Positions 7,370-14,938 of a DNA stretch of 60,414 bases are shown piece after piece. A program made the translations under genes and the position numbers. How positions within the stretch are numbered: position 1 is the stretch's first letter; each line of letters starts with the position of its first letter. Source of the stretch: DAIOEK01 sp036746315 (GTDB lineage Bacteria > Chloroflexota > Anaerolineae > Anaerolineales > Anaerolineaceae); the NCBI GenBank assembly GCA_036746315.1, contig DAIOEK010000013.1, forward strand, positions 1 through 60,414, written 5' to 3'. The notes under the pieces were generated by a model, which was not told the origin of the DNA, made no database searches, and worked only from the letters and a program-made list of their open reading frames with translations.

Positions 7370-8287
7370 CTAATTTTGTAAAGCGGCACTGACGACAATC
7401 CGCTGATTGTTGACCAGATAGGGATAACAGGAGATCAGGGTGACGATGGGGTCGATTGTGTTCGCCAATACCTCAACCCGGGTAGGTTCGACGATCTGGG
7501 TTCCTGTTATCTTGTAAACGTACTGGCGCGTATTGGTAAATAATATCACCTCATCGCCTTCCTTGAGCTTATCGAGATCGCGGAAGATCTCGCCAAAGAC
7601 ATCATTATGGGCGGCAAGCACTACGTTACCCGTATCCCCGGGATCTGCACTGCCCACATGCTGCCCCACGCCCTTCTTCAACTGCTCCCAGCCATCTCCC
7701 TGCACGATGGGGGCATCCACACCGATGGCGGGAATCTGGATGCGGGTTGCCTGCTGCGGGCTGGCGGTGGGGATGGGCACATTTGCCAGACTTTGTACCA
7801 CCGGGCGCAGGTGTTCGGGAATCTCCGCATCATTAAACTGTGCGCCACCGGCAGCATTCGGGGGGGTGTGCCCGGAGGGGAGTACCACCGCCGAAATGAT
7901 GGGGGTCGCCGCCAGTGTAGGCTGAGCCAGCGCGGAGTTCACTTCTGCATTCAGGTTGCGCAGTGAAGCAAAGGTATTGTACATGATAAAGATCAGCCCC
8001 AGCACTGCGCCCACTTCAACCAACAGAAGAAATCGGTCGAACCAGGTTTTCTGCCTCTGCCGGATGCGCCCGCTGCGCGCCGGTATTTCTCCAGCGGTTT
8101 CCACATACTCACTGTGGATGTTGCCCAGTGTTGCCGGCTGCGGGTCGCGGGTGATCTGGATGATCCTCCCGTTTTTTGCAAATTTTTCCAGGCGCTTTTG
8201 ATGGTCACCGTGCTCTTTTTCCATCAGCATACGGCGTAAATCAGCGCTGGTCAGCTCTTCAACGGGTCTCCTTTTACGGGCAGGCAT
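7370..8287 (-). CDS. Sortase family protein (class D/E-like)
   Basis: This 305-residue membrane-anchored transpeptidase has a long basic cytoplasmic N-terminus, one membrane helix (about 85-103), an extracytoplasmic linker rich in Pro/Ala/Thr, and a sortase beta-barrel (about 180-302). The catalytic triad is visible: His227 in AAHNDVFG, Cys287 in TLISCYPY and Arg296 in NNQRIVV. Sortases cleave a C-terminal sorting signal and join the protein to a cell-wall or pilin amine. I chose ATG 8287 because the longer frame reads through a non-coding upstream segment; AAGGAG is present but about 17 bases away. No protein in the window has a recognisable LPXTG-type signal, so the substrate lies elsewhere. 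Confidence 0.85.
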   Translation of the reverse strand: MPARKRRPVEELTSADLRRMLMEKEHGDHQKRLEKFAKNGRIIQITRDPQPATLGNIHSEYVETAGEIPARSGRIRQRQKTWFDRFLLLVEVGAVLGLIFIMYNTFASLRNLNAEVNSALAQPTLAATPIISAVVLPSGHTPPNAAGGAQFNDAEIPEHLRPVVQSLANVPIPTASPQQATRIQIPAIGVDAPIVQGDGWEQLKKGVGQHVGSADPGDTGNVVLAAHNDVFGEIFRDLDKLKEGDEVILFTNTRQYVYKITGTQIVEPTRVEVLANTIDPIVTLISCYPYLVNNQRIVVSAALQN

Positions 8288-8512
8288 AGTTCCAGGTTGG
8301 ATTACTCCTTCTGAATTATACTCCACTTGGAGGGATTCAAGCTTTTTGCCAAAATAAATCACTTTCAAATAATAAAGGAACAAGAGACAAATAGATACGA
8401 CCCGATTGGTGCAACTTATATATACATTTTATTATCCAGAATAGCTTGAAGCGACAAACCTGTTTTCCATGACATATATTACCGCGAGCATGGGGTAAAG
8501 TTGTGGTTCACC

Positions 8513-8541
8513 TTGTGCTTTTGGGGATGATTATGTATAAT
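8513..8541 (+). promoter_or_regulatory. Promoter for tRNA-Val
   Basis: TTGTGC (8513-8518) and a perfect TATAAT (8536-8541) are 17 bases apart. The tRNA begins 14 bases downstream. The rest of the 8288-8512 interval shows nothing I can name. Confidence 0.7.
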
Positions 8542-8554
8542 ACCATTCGCTGTC

Positions 8555-8628
8555 GGGCGGATAGCTCAGTTGGTTAGAGCACACGGTTGACATCCGTGAG
8601 GTCGTAGGTTCGAGCCCTATTCCGCCCA
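8555..8628 (+). tRNA. tRNA-Val (anticodon GAC)
   Basis: A full cloverleaf is visible. Acceptor GGGCGGA pairs with TCCGCCC, the D stem is GCTC/GAGC, the anticodon stem CACGG/CCGTG encloses TTGACAT with anticodon GAC, and the T arm is GTAGG-TTCGAGC-CCTAT. The discriminator is A and CCA is not encoded. Its 3' end is the source of the repeats that follow the assembly gap. Confidence 0.95.
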
Positions 8629-8641
8629 CTTTTCATTTAAC

Positions 8642-8741
8642 NNNNNNNNNNNNNNNNNNNNNNNNNNNNNNNNNNNNNNNNNNNNNNNNNNNNNNNNNNN
8701 NNNNNNNNNNNNNNNNNNNNNNNNNNNNNNNNNNNNNNNNN
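8642..8741. other. Assembly gap (100 N)
   Basis: Exactly 100 unresolved bases, the conventional size for a gap of unknown length. The 21 bases before it and the sequence after it belong to the same tRNA-derived repeat, so the assembler probably failed in a tandem array. Confidence 0.98.
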
Positions 8742-8855
8742 GTCGAGCCCTACCCTTGGCTAAGACACCGAGGGCACGTTCCGCCCACTTTTCATTTAAC
8801 GTCGAGCCCTACCCTTGGCTAAGACACCGAGGGCACGTTCCGCCCACTTTTCATT
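8742..8855 (+). repeat. Tandem 59-bp repeat derived from the tRNA-Val 3' end
   Basis: One full 59-bp unit (8742-8800) is followed by a second copy, identical until 8855. Each unit contains GTCGAGCCCTA, a 26-base insert, then TTCCGCCCACTTTTCATT. The outer parts match the tRNA-Val T-arm/acceptor end and its 3' flank, apart from one missing T. The insert can fold, as CCCTTGG pairs with CCGAGGG allowing one G-U. The end of a further copy (TCCGCCCACTTTTCATTTAAC, 8621-8641) is the real tRNA end before the gap. The last copy supplies the stop codon of the ABC-2 permease gene. Confidence 0.85.
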
Positions 8856-9585
8856 CGTTCTTCATTTTGCGGCTGAAAAAGTATATAGCAAGCGCCAGCA
8901 GAACTGCCGCATAAGCTGTCACCCAGGTCAATTCAGGCAGGATGCTCGAATAATTCCCGGAGAGCGCCGCCCGCCCGGCATCCACGGCATGGACGAATGG
9001 CAGAGCGCGGGCGATCGCCTTAAATGTCCCCCCGACCAGATCCAGATCGAACCAGGTGCCGCTCAGCCAGGCGCTGAGATTGGTAAGCAAAGCGCCGCAG
9101 ATGCCCCCAACCTGTTTGTCGGTAAGCAGGCTGCCTGCCAGCAGACCGATGGCAATGAACATGACCATGGCCGGCAATTGAACCAGTATGGAGAGCAAAA
9201 TCCGGGCATTCACAGATAACCCCAAAGCCATGGCAGCCAGGAAGCAGACAGCAACCTGCGCCAGTGCCATAGGTAACAACGGCAAGGTATAGCCGGTAAT
9301 AAAATTCGAAGCAGTGAGTGGGGAGGCAAACAGCCGCATCAGAAAAGAGGTGCTACGGTCGCGTGCGATCAACATGCCAGAAAACAGGGATATGAATGAA
9401 AGTCCGAATACGGTTATGCCGGGGGTCAAACGATCCAATTCGAAAAGGCTGACAGGGATATTGGACTGGATGGCTGTGAGGAGGAACAATACCACCAGCG
9501 GAAATCCAATGCCGAACGCCAGGTTGAGCGGGTCGCGCAGAATTTCTTTTGCGTTGCGTGAAGCGAAAGCCAGTGTTTTCATCAT
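8851..9585 (-). CDS. ABC-2 type transporter permease
   Basis: This 244-residue protein has about six membrane helices in the ABC-2 arrangement: ILRDPLNLAFGIGFPLVVLFLL at the N-terminus, then SLFSGMLIARDRSTSFLMRLFASPLTASNFITGYTLPLLPMALAQ, and a final helix before a basic tail. Such permeases pair with a separate ATPase to export drugs, lipids or peptides. It overlaps the ATPase gene by four bases (ATGA), so the two are translationally coupled. Its stop codon lies inside the last tRNA-derived repeat, which means the C-terminal residues and 3' end may have been altered when the repeat arose. Confidence 0.9.
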   Translation of the reverse strand: MMKTLAFASRNAKEILRDPLNLAFGIGFPLVVLFLLTAIQSNIPVSLFELDRLTPGITVFGLSFISLFSGMLIARDRSTSFLMRLFASPLTASNFITGYTLPLLPMALAQVAVCFLAAMALGLSVNARILLSILVQLPAMVMFIAIGLLAGSLLTDKQVGGICGALLTNLSAWLSGTWFDLDLVGGTFKAIARALPFVHAVDAGRAALSGNYSSILPELTWVTAYAAVLLALAIYFFSRKMKNE

Positions 9586-10313
9586 GCCACCTTCCCTTCG
9601 ACCGCCAGCGAAATGAAGGCATCTTCAAATTTCTTTGTACCGGTTAACGCCAATAGTTCTTCAACGGTACCCACCGCTTTGAGTTTACCCGCTGCCATGA
9701 CACCGGCGCGGTCTGCCAGCGCTTCCACTTCCTCCAAATAGTGGGTGGTAAGAATGATGGTCATCCTGCCCTTGAGCGATTGGATCACCTGCCACAGCTC
9801 GCGGCGGGCAATCACATCCAAACCCAGGGTGGGCTCATCCAGAAAGAGGATTTGCGGATCGGAGATCAAAGCCATGGCAATACTCAAACGGCGCTGCCAG
9901 CCCCCGGAAAGCGTTTTTGCCCTCTGCCGGGAAACCGCCTCCAAACCCAGACGCTTAAGCATCGCTTCGGTCTTGCGCACAACATCTTTGGGAGCATCGC
10001 CATATATGCCGGCGATCAGCTCCAGGTTTTCACGTACGGTCAAATTGGGAGCGATTGCGGTTTCCTGTGGAGAGACGTTGATCTTTGCCTTGACGGCAAA
10101 CGGGTTGGAAACAATGCTGTTGCCCAGCAGAATGGCATCACCGGACGTGGGCGTGCTCAGACAACTCAGCATTTTGATGGTAGTGGTCTTGCCGGCGCCA
10201 TTCACGCCCAACAGCGCAAACAACTCTCCCTGCTGAATCGTGAGGTTGAGCGCATCCACCGCCACCAGACTGCCATATCTGCGGGTCAAGTTGTTGATTT
10301 GAATGGCATTCAT
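9582..10313 (-). CDS. ABC transporter ATP-binding protein (ABC-2 exporter)
   Basis: This 243-residue ATPase shows Walker A (GVNGAGKTTT near residue 36), the Q-loop (SPQETA), the signature LSGGWQRRLSIA, Walker B ILFLDEPTLGLD and the H-loop TTHYLEE. It belongs to the CcmA/DrrA-like group of drug and antibiotic exporters. It overlaps both neighbours by four bases: the permease downstream and the AbrB-type regulator upstream. It therefore energises the adjacent permease, presumably as a 2+2 complex. The substrate is unknown. Confidence 0.93.
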   Translation of the reverse strand: MNAIQINNLTRRYGSLVAVDALNLTIQQGELFALLGVNGAGKTTTIKMLSCLSTPTSGDAILLGNSIVSNPFAVKAKINVSPQETAIAPNLTVRENLELIAGIYGDAPKDVVRKTEAMLKRLGLEAVSRQRAKTLSGGWQRRLSIAMALISDPQILFLDEPTLGLDVIARRELWQVIQSLKGRMTIILTTHYLEEVEALADRAGVMAAGKLKAVGTVEELLALTGTKKFEDAFISLAVEGKVA

Positions 10314-10537
10314 TCTTTTTCCTCATCGATATGCGGAGCGTGCAAAATGCTCTCGGCAAACTGGCGGAAAAGCTCGTGCTTGACAATGGCAATCCCCTGG
10401 GCTTCATCGCCCAGCAATAGAAGCGTATCCCCCGGTTTGATGTTGAAGATCTCGCGGGCTTCCTTGGGAATCACGATCTGCCCCTTTTCGCCGACTTTCA
10501 CCGTGCCAAAAATATACTTTCCATCCGGTCCCTTCAT
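10310..10537 (-). CDS. AbrB/SpoVT-type DNA-binding protein
   Basis: This 75-residue protein is built around a swapped-hairpin AbrB domain: FGTVKVGEKGQIVIPKEAREIFNIKPGDTLLLLGDE (about residues 10-45). A helical tail may aid dimerisation. GAGGTG precedes the ATG. It leads a tightly overlapping operon with an ABC-2 exporter and sits 18 bases from a large inverted repeat, so it probably regulates its own operon. AbrB-like domains also serve as antitoxins, but no toxin gene is adjacent. Confidence 0.85.
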   Translation of the reverse strand: MKGPDGKYIFGTVKVGEKGQIVIPKEAREIFNIKPGDTLLLLGDEAQGIAIVKHELFRQFAESILHAPHIDEEKE

Positions 10538-10554
10538 AGCAACACCTCACATGA

Positions 10555-10597
10555 GTATAATTAGTAATACTTTTCATACATCTATTACGAATTATAC
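10555..10597. promoter_or_regulatory. 15-bp inverted repeat upstream of the AbrB-ABC operon
   Basis: GTATAATTAGTAATA (10555-10569) and TATTACGAATTATAC (10583-10597) are reverse complements except for one central base, separated by 13 bases. The arms contain TATAAT-like elements. The most likely reading is an operator overlapping the promoter and bound by the AbrB-type protein encoded immediately downstream. Confidence 0.6.
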
Positions 10598-10792
10598 CAA
10601 AGAGAAGTTGCAATATCTTTTAATGAGATTCGCCGGGGAGCAACGAAAAAGCATCAAACTCGCCGGATGATTTGCAGCACATGATTGACAAGACGTAAGA
10701 TATAGTTGATCATTGTCAGGTGGGATTCAAACTGAGAACGGGTCAACCTGTCCGAGTGGAATTGCAGCCTCAAACCGGCTGCCGGAGGAGAG

Positions 10793-11500
10793 ATGACAAC
10801 AGATCAACCCAAAACCAGCAGAAAACTCCGCGTAGTGGATGTCCTTCGTTTTGTTTTTGTCCTGGCACTTCCTTTCAGCCTTTTCCTGATCGCCGGCAGG
10901 TGGAATTGGTGGCAGGCGTGGGTATATATTCTGGTTAGCATGCTGGCTTCCCTAATCAGCCGACAATTGGTGATCAAGAAACACCCGGACCTGCTTTTTG
11001 AACGGGCAAAGTTCACTTCCCATGAAGGCGTCCCCTCCTGGGACAGGTACCTGGTTTATCTGGTGGTGTATTTGCCGATGCTGATACTGATCGTTGCGGC
11101 ACTGGATTTGAGATACGGATGGTCTGAAAAAGGCAGCCTGGCCGCGCACCTGATCGGGTTAATCATGATCCTCATCGGATCTGCGCTGGCATCGTGGGCA
11201 TTCTATACGAATCAGTTCTTCTCTTCCATTACGCGCATCCAAAAAGATAGAGGGCATTACGTGATTGACCAGGGACCGTATGCCTTGATGCGCCATCCGG
11301 GTTATGCGGGCGGGTTTATCTCGATGATTGCGCTGCCCATTTTTACGGGATCCGTCTGGGCGTGGATTCCATGCGCAATGGGGATGATTGCCATCCTTCT
11401 GCGTACATATCTGGAAGACAGATTTCTGCAAAAGGAATTGCCCGGCTATTCCGATTACGCCGGCAGGGTAAAATTCCGGATTATTCCCGGCATTTGGTGA
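10793..11500 (+). CDS. Isoprenylcysteine carboxyl methyltransferase (ICMT)-family membrane protein
   Basis: This 235-residue protein has about five membrane helices and the conserved C-terminal SAM/substrate region of the ICMT/PEMT group: GPYALMRHPGYAGGFISM (about 167-184), then RTYLEDRFLQKELPGYSDYAGRVKFRIIPGIW at the end. Eukaryotic members methylate prenylated Cys. Bacterial members are widespread and their substrates (lipids, quinones or small thiols) are mostly unknown. GGAGGAGAG precedes the ATG. It is a single plus-strand gene between minus-strand units. Confidence 0.85.
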   Translation: MTTDQPKTSRKLRVVDVLRFVFVLALPFSLFLIAGRWNWWQAWVYILVSMLASLISRQLVIKKHPDLLFERAKFTSHEGVPSWDRYLVYLVVYLPMLILIVAALDLRYGWSEKGSLAAHLIGLIMILIGSALASWAFYTNQFFSSITRIQKDRGHYVIDQGPYALMRHPGYAGGFISMIALPIFTGSVWAWIPCAMGMIAILLRTYLEDRFLQKELPGYSDYAGRVKFRIIPGIW

Positions 11501-11513
11501 AAACCAACCACCG

Positions 11514-12392
11514 CTACTTTTCCAAACGAAGCCAGACCTTTTCTTCCGCGATCTCGAAGCCGACCGATTCAGCCAGGCGCTGCATGGCGATGTTCCCGGA
11601 GCTGGTACCGACCTCCAGTGATGCGGCGCCCGTTTTGAGCAATTGATCCATGCAAAAACACATGATCGCTTTCCCCAATCCTTTCCCATGCCAGGAAGGG
11701 TGAACCGCCACCGGGTCGGTATACCCCACCAGGGAACCATCCGGCTGGGCTTCCAGGCTGCCCACGCAATATGCCACCAGATCAGCGGAAGGCGACTGCA
11801 TCACCCAATCCAACTCAGGGCGGTATCGGGCAGCAGACATCATCGCCAGACGGTACGCGCGATCCAATTGTGCATCGGGATGGGCGGCAAGATGCAGGTC
11901 CATCCACGCAGAGACTTCTCCCTCCCCACGCAGCGGACGGATGGTGAAACCTTCCGGAACAACCGCCTCGGGGACATGTCCGGCGGGCTGGAAGACATAA
12001 CGATAAGTGCGCAAGCCGGTCTCGATAAAGCCCTTTTGCAGCAGAATGGGTAAACGCAGGCTGTCGCTGTATTCACAGGCATCCAGAGCCTGCTCTGCAA
12101 AATTCTGCTGCGCGACATTCCATGCCCAGGGGAGTGCTTCATCCAGCAAGGCGGTAAAATCCAGATCGTCGTCAGCATCCAGGCAAAGGTTCTGGTAGTC
12201 ATCCACCAAAACCAACCCACAGATGCGTCCATCCGGCGTCACCCACACCCGGCAATCCCGTCTTATCTGCGGAATGTGCAATTTCTCATCGAGATCGGTA
12301 ATGTATGGGCGATTGCCCCGCCGGCCTACCAGGGATAGCACTCCGGCATAATCCGTTCTGTGGACATAAGAACGCAAAATACAATTAACCAT
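11514..12392 (-). CDS. GNAT-family N-acetyltransferase, two-domain
   Basis: This 292-residue protein has two GNAT-like halves. The C-terminal half carries acetyl-CoA motif A, VHPSWHGKGLGKAIMCFCMDQ (about 233-253), followed by GNIAMQRLAESVGFEI. The N-terminal half is degenerate, as in MshD-type tandem acetyltransferases. It is the third gene behind thrC and thrB, 24 bases after thrB, so it is co-transcribed with threonine synthesis. A role in acylating a threonine-related amine is possible but is only inference. Confidence 0.8.
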   Translation of the reverse strand: MVNCILRSYVHRTDYAGVLSLVGRRGNRPYITDLDEKLHIPQIRRDCRVWVTPDGRICGLVLVDDYQNLCLDADDDLDFTALLDEALPWAWNVAQQNFAEQALDACEYSDSLRLPILLQKGFIETGLRTYRYVFQPAGHVPEAVVPEGFTIRPLRGEGEVSAWMDLHLAAHPDAQLDRAYRLAMMSAARYRPELDWVMQSPSADLVAYCVGSLEAQPDGSLVGYTDPVAVHPSWHGKGLGKAIMCFCMDQLLKTGAASLEVGTSSGNIAMQRLAESVGFEIAEEKVWLRLEK

Positions 12393-12416
12393 GTTTATCC
12401 CCCGATAAATTCAAAG

Positions 12417-13346
12417 CTAGATGCCCGCATCCACCTCAACCAAAGCGCCCCGACCGGATACGCAGGTGAGGAACACCCGGCAGGTATGCCCGGCATCGCT
12501 AAAGGCACGCTGCATGGACTTCGCCACCTGGTCCATGCCTTCCAACCCGAAGGCGATGACGGAAGGTCCTGCACCGGAGAGGGCTGCTGCGGCGGCTCCG
12601 CTTTTGCGGGCTGCCTGGATGGCTTCGGCTGCGCCGGGGATGAGCGGCAAGCGGTATGGCTGGTGCAGCTTATCCACCATCACCTCGCCCAGCAACCCCA
12701 GATCACCCGATTTCAACGCATCCAGAACCAGCGCGGTCATCGCCATATTGCTCACGGCATCTGCCAGCGGTACTTTCGCTGGCAGCGCTTTGCGGGCTGC
12801 GGCGGTGGAGAGCGCAACATCCGGCAGCGCCACTGCCGCCTGGAGAACATCGCCGCCCAGCGTGCCATCCCATACCGGGCGATGAACGATATGTTCACCC
12901 GCCAATCCCACCAGCACCAGACCGCCGTGCAAGGCGGCAGCCGCATTATCGGGATGATGTTCGATCCCGGTGACCAGTTCGAGCACCTGCAATTGCGAAA
13001 GCGGATCACCCAGAAGTGCGTTGGCGCCCAGCACACCGGCAAGCGCGGCGGCCGCACTGGAACCCAACCCCGAACCGACCGGGATGGCATTGAAACTGCG
13101 TACCAACAAACCGGGCTGCGGTTTCTTCCCGAGCATGTCATACACGCGCAGGGCGGATTTGAGGATCAAGTTGCTGCCATCCAGCGGAATTCGATCCGCG
13201 CCTTCACCGGTCACCACGGCAACCGCTCCCCTGCCTTCGTACGAAAAAATGGTCTCGTTCCACAGGTCCAGCGCCATGCCCAGGCAGTCGAAGCCGGGAC
13301 CCAGATTGGCGGTGGTGGCGGGTACACGAACGGTTACGGTTTTCAT
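12417..13346 (-). CDS. thrB: Homoserine kinase
   Basis: This 309-residue GHMP-family kinase phosphorylates homoserine with ATP, the penultimate step to threonine. It has the N-terminal VRVPATTANLGPGFDCLGMAL (residues 5-25), the ATP loop PVGSGLGSSAAAALAGVLGAN near residue 95, and the C-terminal motif AALSGAGPSVIAFG. The length is normal. It lies 51 bases downstream of thrC and is read in the same direction. Confidence 0.95.
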   Translation of the reverse strand: MKTVTVRVPATTANLGPGFDCLGMALDLWNETIFSYEGRGAVAVVTGEGADRIPLDGSNLILKSALRVYDMLGKKPQPGLLVRSFNAIPVGSGLGSSAAAALAGVLGANALLGDPLSQLQVLELVTGIEHHPDNAAAALHGGLVLVGLAGEHIVHRPVWDGTLGGDVLQAAVALPDVALSTAAARKALPAKVPLADAVSNMAMTALVLDALKSGDLGLLGEVMVDKLHQPYRLPLIPGAAEAIQAARKSGAAAAALSGAGPSVIAFGLEGMDQVAKSMQRAFSDAGHTCRVFLTCVSGRGALVEVDAGI

Positions 13347-13397
13347 ACAATCTCCTCAAGCAGCCACGCAGACGGCGGGCAAAACAAACGGTCAGCT

Positions 13398-14450
13398 TCA
13401 ACGATCTTGGATGTATTCTTCCACGGCTGCCACATCCAATGGCAGGGATTTGTAAGCGAATGAGCGGGTTACGATATCGGGGTCTTTCAAACCATGCCCG
13501 GTGCAAACAGTTACGATCCGTTTTCCGCGGGGATCGAACCTGCCGGCATCGATCTCCTTTTTCAATCCGGCTATCCCGGCGGCAGAAGCCGGCTCCACCC
13601 ACACGCCGCTGGCTGCCAGCATCTTCTGGGCGGAGAGAATCTCCTCATCGCTGACCGCCATGATGTATCCCTGCGATTCATCGGCAGCCTGGAGCGCCTG
13701 CTCACCGCGCGCCGGTTTACCGATGCGGATGGCGGTGGCTATCGTTTCGGGCTTTTCCACGGGGTGTCCCAGCACCAGAGGGGCGGAACCTTCGGCCTGC
13801 ACGCCCAATATCTGCGGCAAGCCGGTTTTCTTGAGCGATTCATACTGCTTGAAGCCCATCCAATAACTGGTAATGTTCCCGGCGTTGCCCACCGGCAGGC
13901 AGAGCCAGTCCGGTGCGCTGCCCAGCACGTCACAGATCTCGAAGGCAGCCGTTTTCTGTCCCTCGAGGCGGTAAGGGTTGAGGGAATTGACCAGCGCAAT
14001 GGGGTGCTTTTCGGTCAGCTCGACTACCATGGTAAGCGCATCATCGAACGAACCCTGGATCTGGAGCACCTGCGCGCCGTAGGCGACTGCGCCCGCCAGC
14101 TTTCCGGCGGCAACCTTGCCCTCCGGAATGAGGACGATACATTTCATCCCGGCGCGGGCGGCATAAGCGGCAGCGGATGCAGCGGTATTGCCGGTGGAAG
14201 CGCACATTACCGCCTGCATTCCCCGTCCGGCTGCCTCGCTGATCGCCACGGTCATGCCGCGGTCTTTGAACGAGCCGGTGGGGTTCAAGCCCTCAAACTT
14301 CACCCAAAGGTCGAAACCGCCGCCCAGGGCATGCGCCAGTCCGGGCATGGGAATGAGAGGGGTGTTGCCCTCGAGGATGGAAATCTCCACGGTATGGGGC
14401 GGTATTTGCATGAGCGGGCGATATTGATGAAGGACTCCGGCGTAGGTCAT
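13398..14450 (-). CDS. thrC: Threonine synthase
   Basis: This 350-residue PLP enzyme converts O-phosphohomoserine to threonine. EGNTPLIPMPGL (about 28-39) is followed by the Schiff-base lysine in NPTGSFKDRGM (about 56-66), the phosphate-binding CASTGNTAASAAAYAARAG, and a C-terminal VTVCTGHGLKDPD. It leads the thrC-thrB-GNAT unit. Its promoter faces that of thrS, so two threonine-dependent genes share one intergenic region. Confidence 0.95.
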   Translation of the reverse strand: MTYAGVLHQYRPLMQIPPHTVEISILEGNTPLIPMPGLAHALGGGFDLWVKFEGLNPTGSFKDRGMTVAISEAAGRGMQAVMCASTGNTAASAAAYAARAGMKCIVLIPEGKVAAGKLAGAVAYGAQVLQIQGSFDDALTMVVELTEKHPIALVNSLNPYRLEGQKTAAFEICDVLGSAPDWLCLPVGNAGNITSYWMGFKQYESLKKTGLPQILGVQAEGSAPLVLGHPVEKPETIATAIRIGKPARGEQALQAADESQGYIMAVSDEEILSAQKMLAASGVWVEPASAAGIAGLKKEIDAGRFDPRGKRIVTVCTGHGLKDPDIVTRSFAYKSLPLDVAAVEEYIQDR

Positions 14451-14481
14451 TTTTACCTCACTGATAAATCAATCTGCCTGG

Positions 14482-14510
14482 ATTATAGCCTTATTAGCGG
14501 AATGGGTAAA
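14482..14510 (-). promoter_or_regulatory. thrC operon promoter
   Basis: On the minus strand, TTTACC (14510-14505) and a perfect TATAAT (14487-14482) are 17 bases apart. The thrC ATG is about 32 bases further on. No T-box is present on this side. Confidence 0.65.
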
Positions 14511-14547
14511 AGGTGCTTTTCAACCGCGTAATGAAATATACAACCTC

Positions 14548-14576
14548 TTGCAATCAAAAAGACACCCTACTATAAT
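14548..14576 (+). promoter_or_regulatory. Promoter of thrS T-box leader
   Basis: TTGCAA (14548-14553) and TATAAT (14571-14576) are separated by 17 bases. Transcription would start near 14583, immediately before the structured leader. Confidence 0.7.
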
Positions 14577-14587
14577 ATAGCCTAATA

Positions 14588-14886
14588 ATAGCCGAGACCG
14601 GGACGAGTAACCGGGTTCAGCACGGTTCAGGAAGGGACTTCGAGATTGTGAGAGTCCTCTGTGCACCAGGCGAAAACCTCCCGTGAGCTGGAAGCTGAAA
14701 GCAAGTGCAACTAAGCGACCCGGCAGCAGCCGTTACCTGCATACATGAGATAGGATGTTCATGGATCATTCGATATCCATGCGTTTGAAGAACACAACCG
14801 CTTCGCGCAGAATGACATGAATACCTGATCTGGGTGGAACCGTGTGAGTAGAAACTCTCACCCCAGTATGGGCGAGGGTTTTTTTC
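14588..14886 (+). promoter_or_regulatory. T-box riboswitch (tRNA-Thr sensing) upstream of thrS
   Basis: The leader of about 300 bases has T-box landmarks. Stem I closes with CCGGG near 14600 against CCCGG near 14720. GACGAGTAA follows the 5' strand. The T-box sequence GGGTGGAACCGTG (14832-14844) contains the TGGAACC bulge that pairs with an uncharged tRNA 3' end. A terminator follows: ACTCTC-A-CCC (14854-14863) pairs with GGG-C-GAGGGT (14870-14879) and runs into seven T. CTGGGTG can instead pair with CACCCCAG as the antiterminator. A plausible specifier is ACT (14710-14712), a threonine codon, inside the stem I internal loop. Uncharged tRNA-Thr should favour read-through into thrS. Confidence 0.88.
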
Positions 14887-14938
14887 TTTAATAACCTCGC
14901 TGATCAGAAATCAGTTTGTTCTACTTTTGGAGGTAAGA

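Noticed and set aside
8742..8800. A second tRNA gene after the gap
   Set aside because: Only the T-arm/acceptor end is recognisable; the D arm and anticodon arm are absent, and the insert does not give a normal anticodon loop.
8742..8855. CRISPR-like array
   Set aside because: The repeats are directly adjacent without spacers, derive from a tRNA end, and no cas gene is present.
10310..10537. Toxin-antitoxin system with the AbrB-type protein as antitoxin
   Set aside because: No toxin-like gene is adjacent; the downstream overlapping genes are a normal ABC-2 exporter.
12360..14531. Long plus-strand open frames (up to 367 codons) opposite thrB and thrC
   Set aside because: They are antisense shadows of two clear threonine genes, common in GC-rich DNA, and have no family motifs or ribosome-binding sites.
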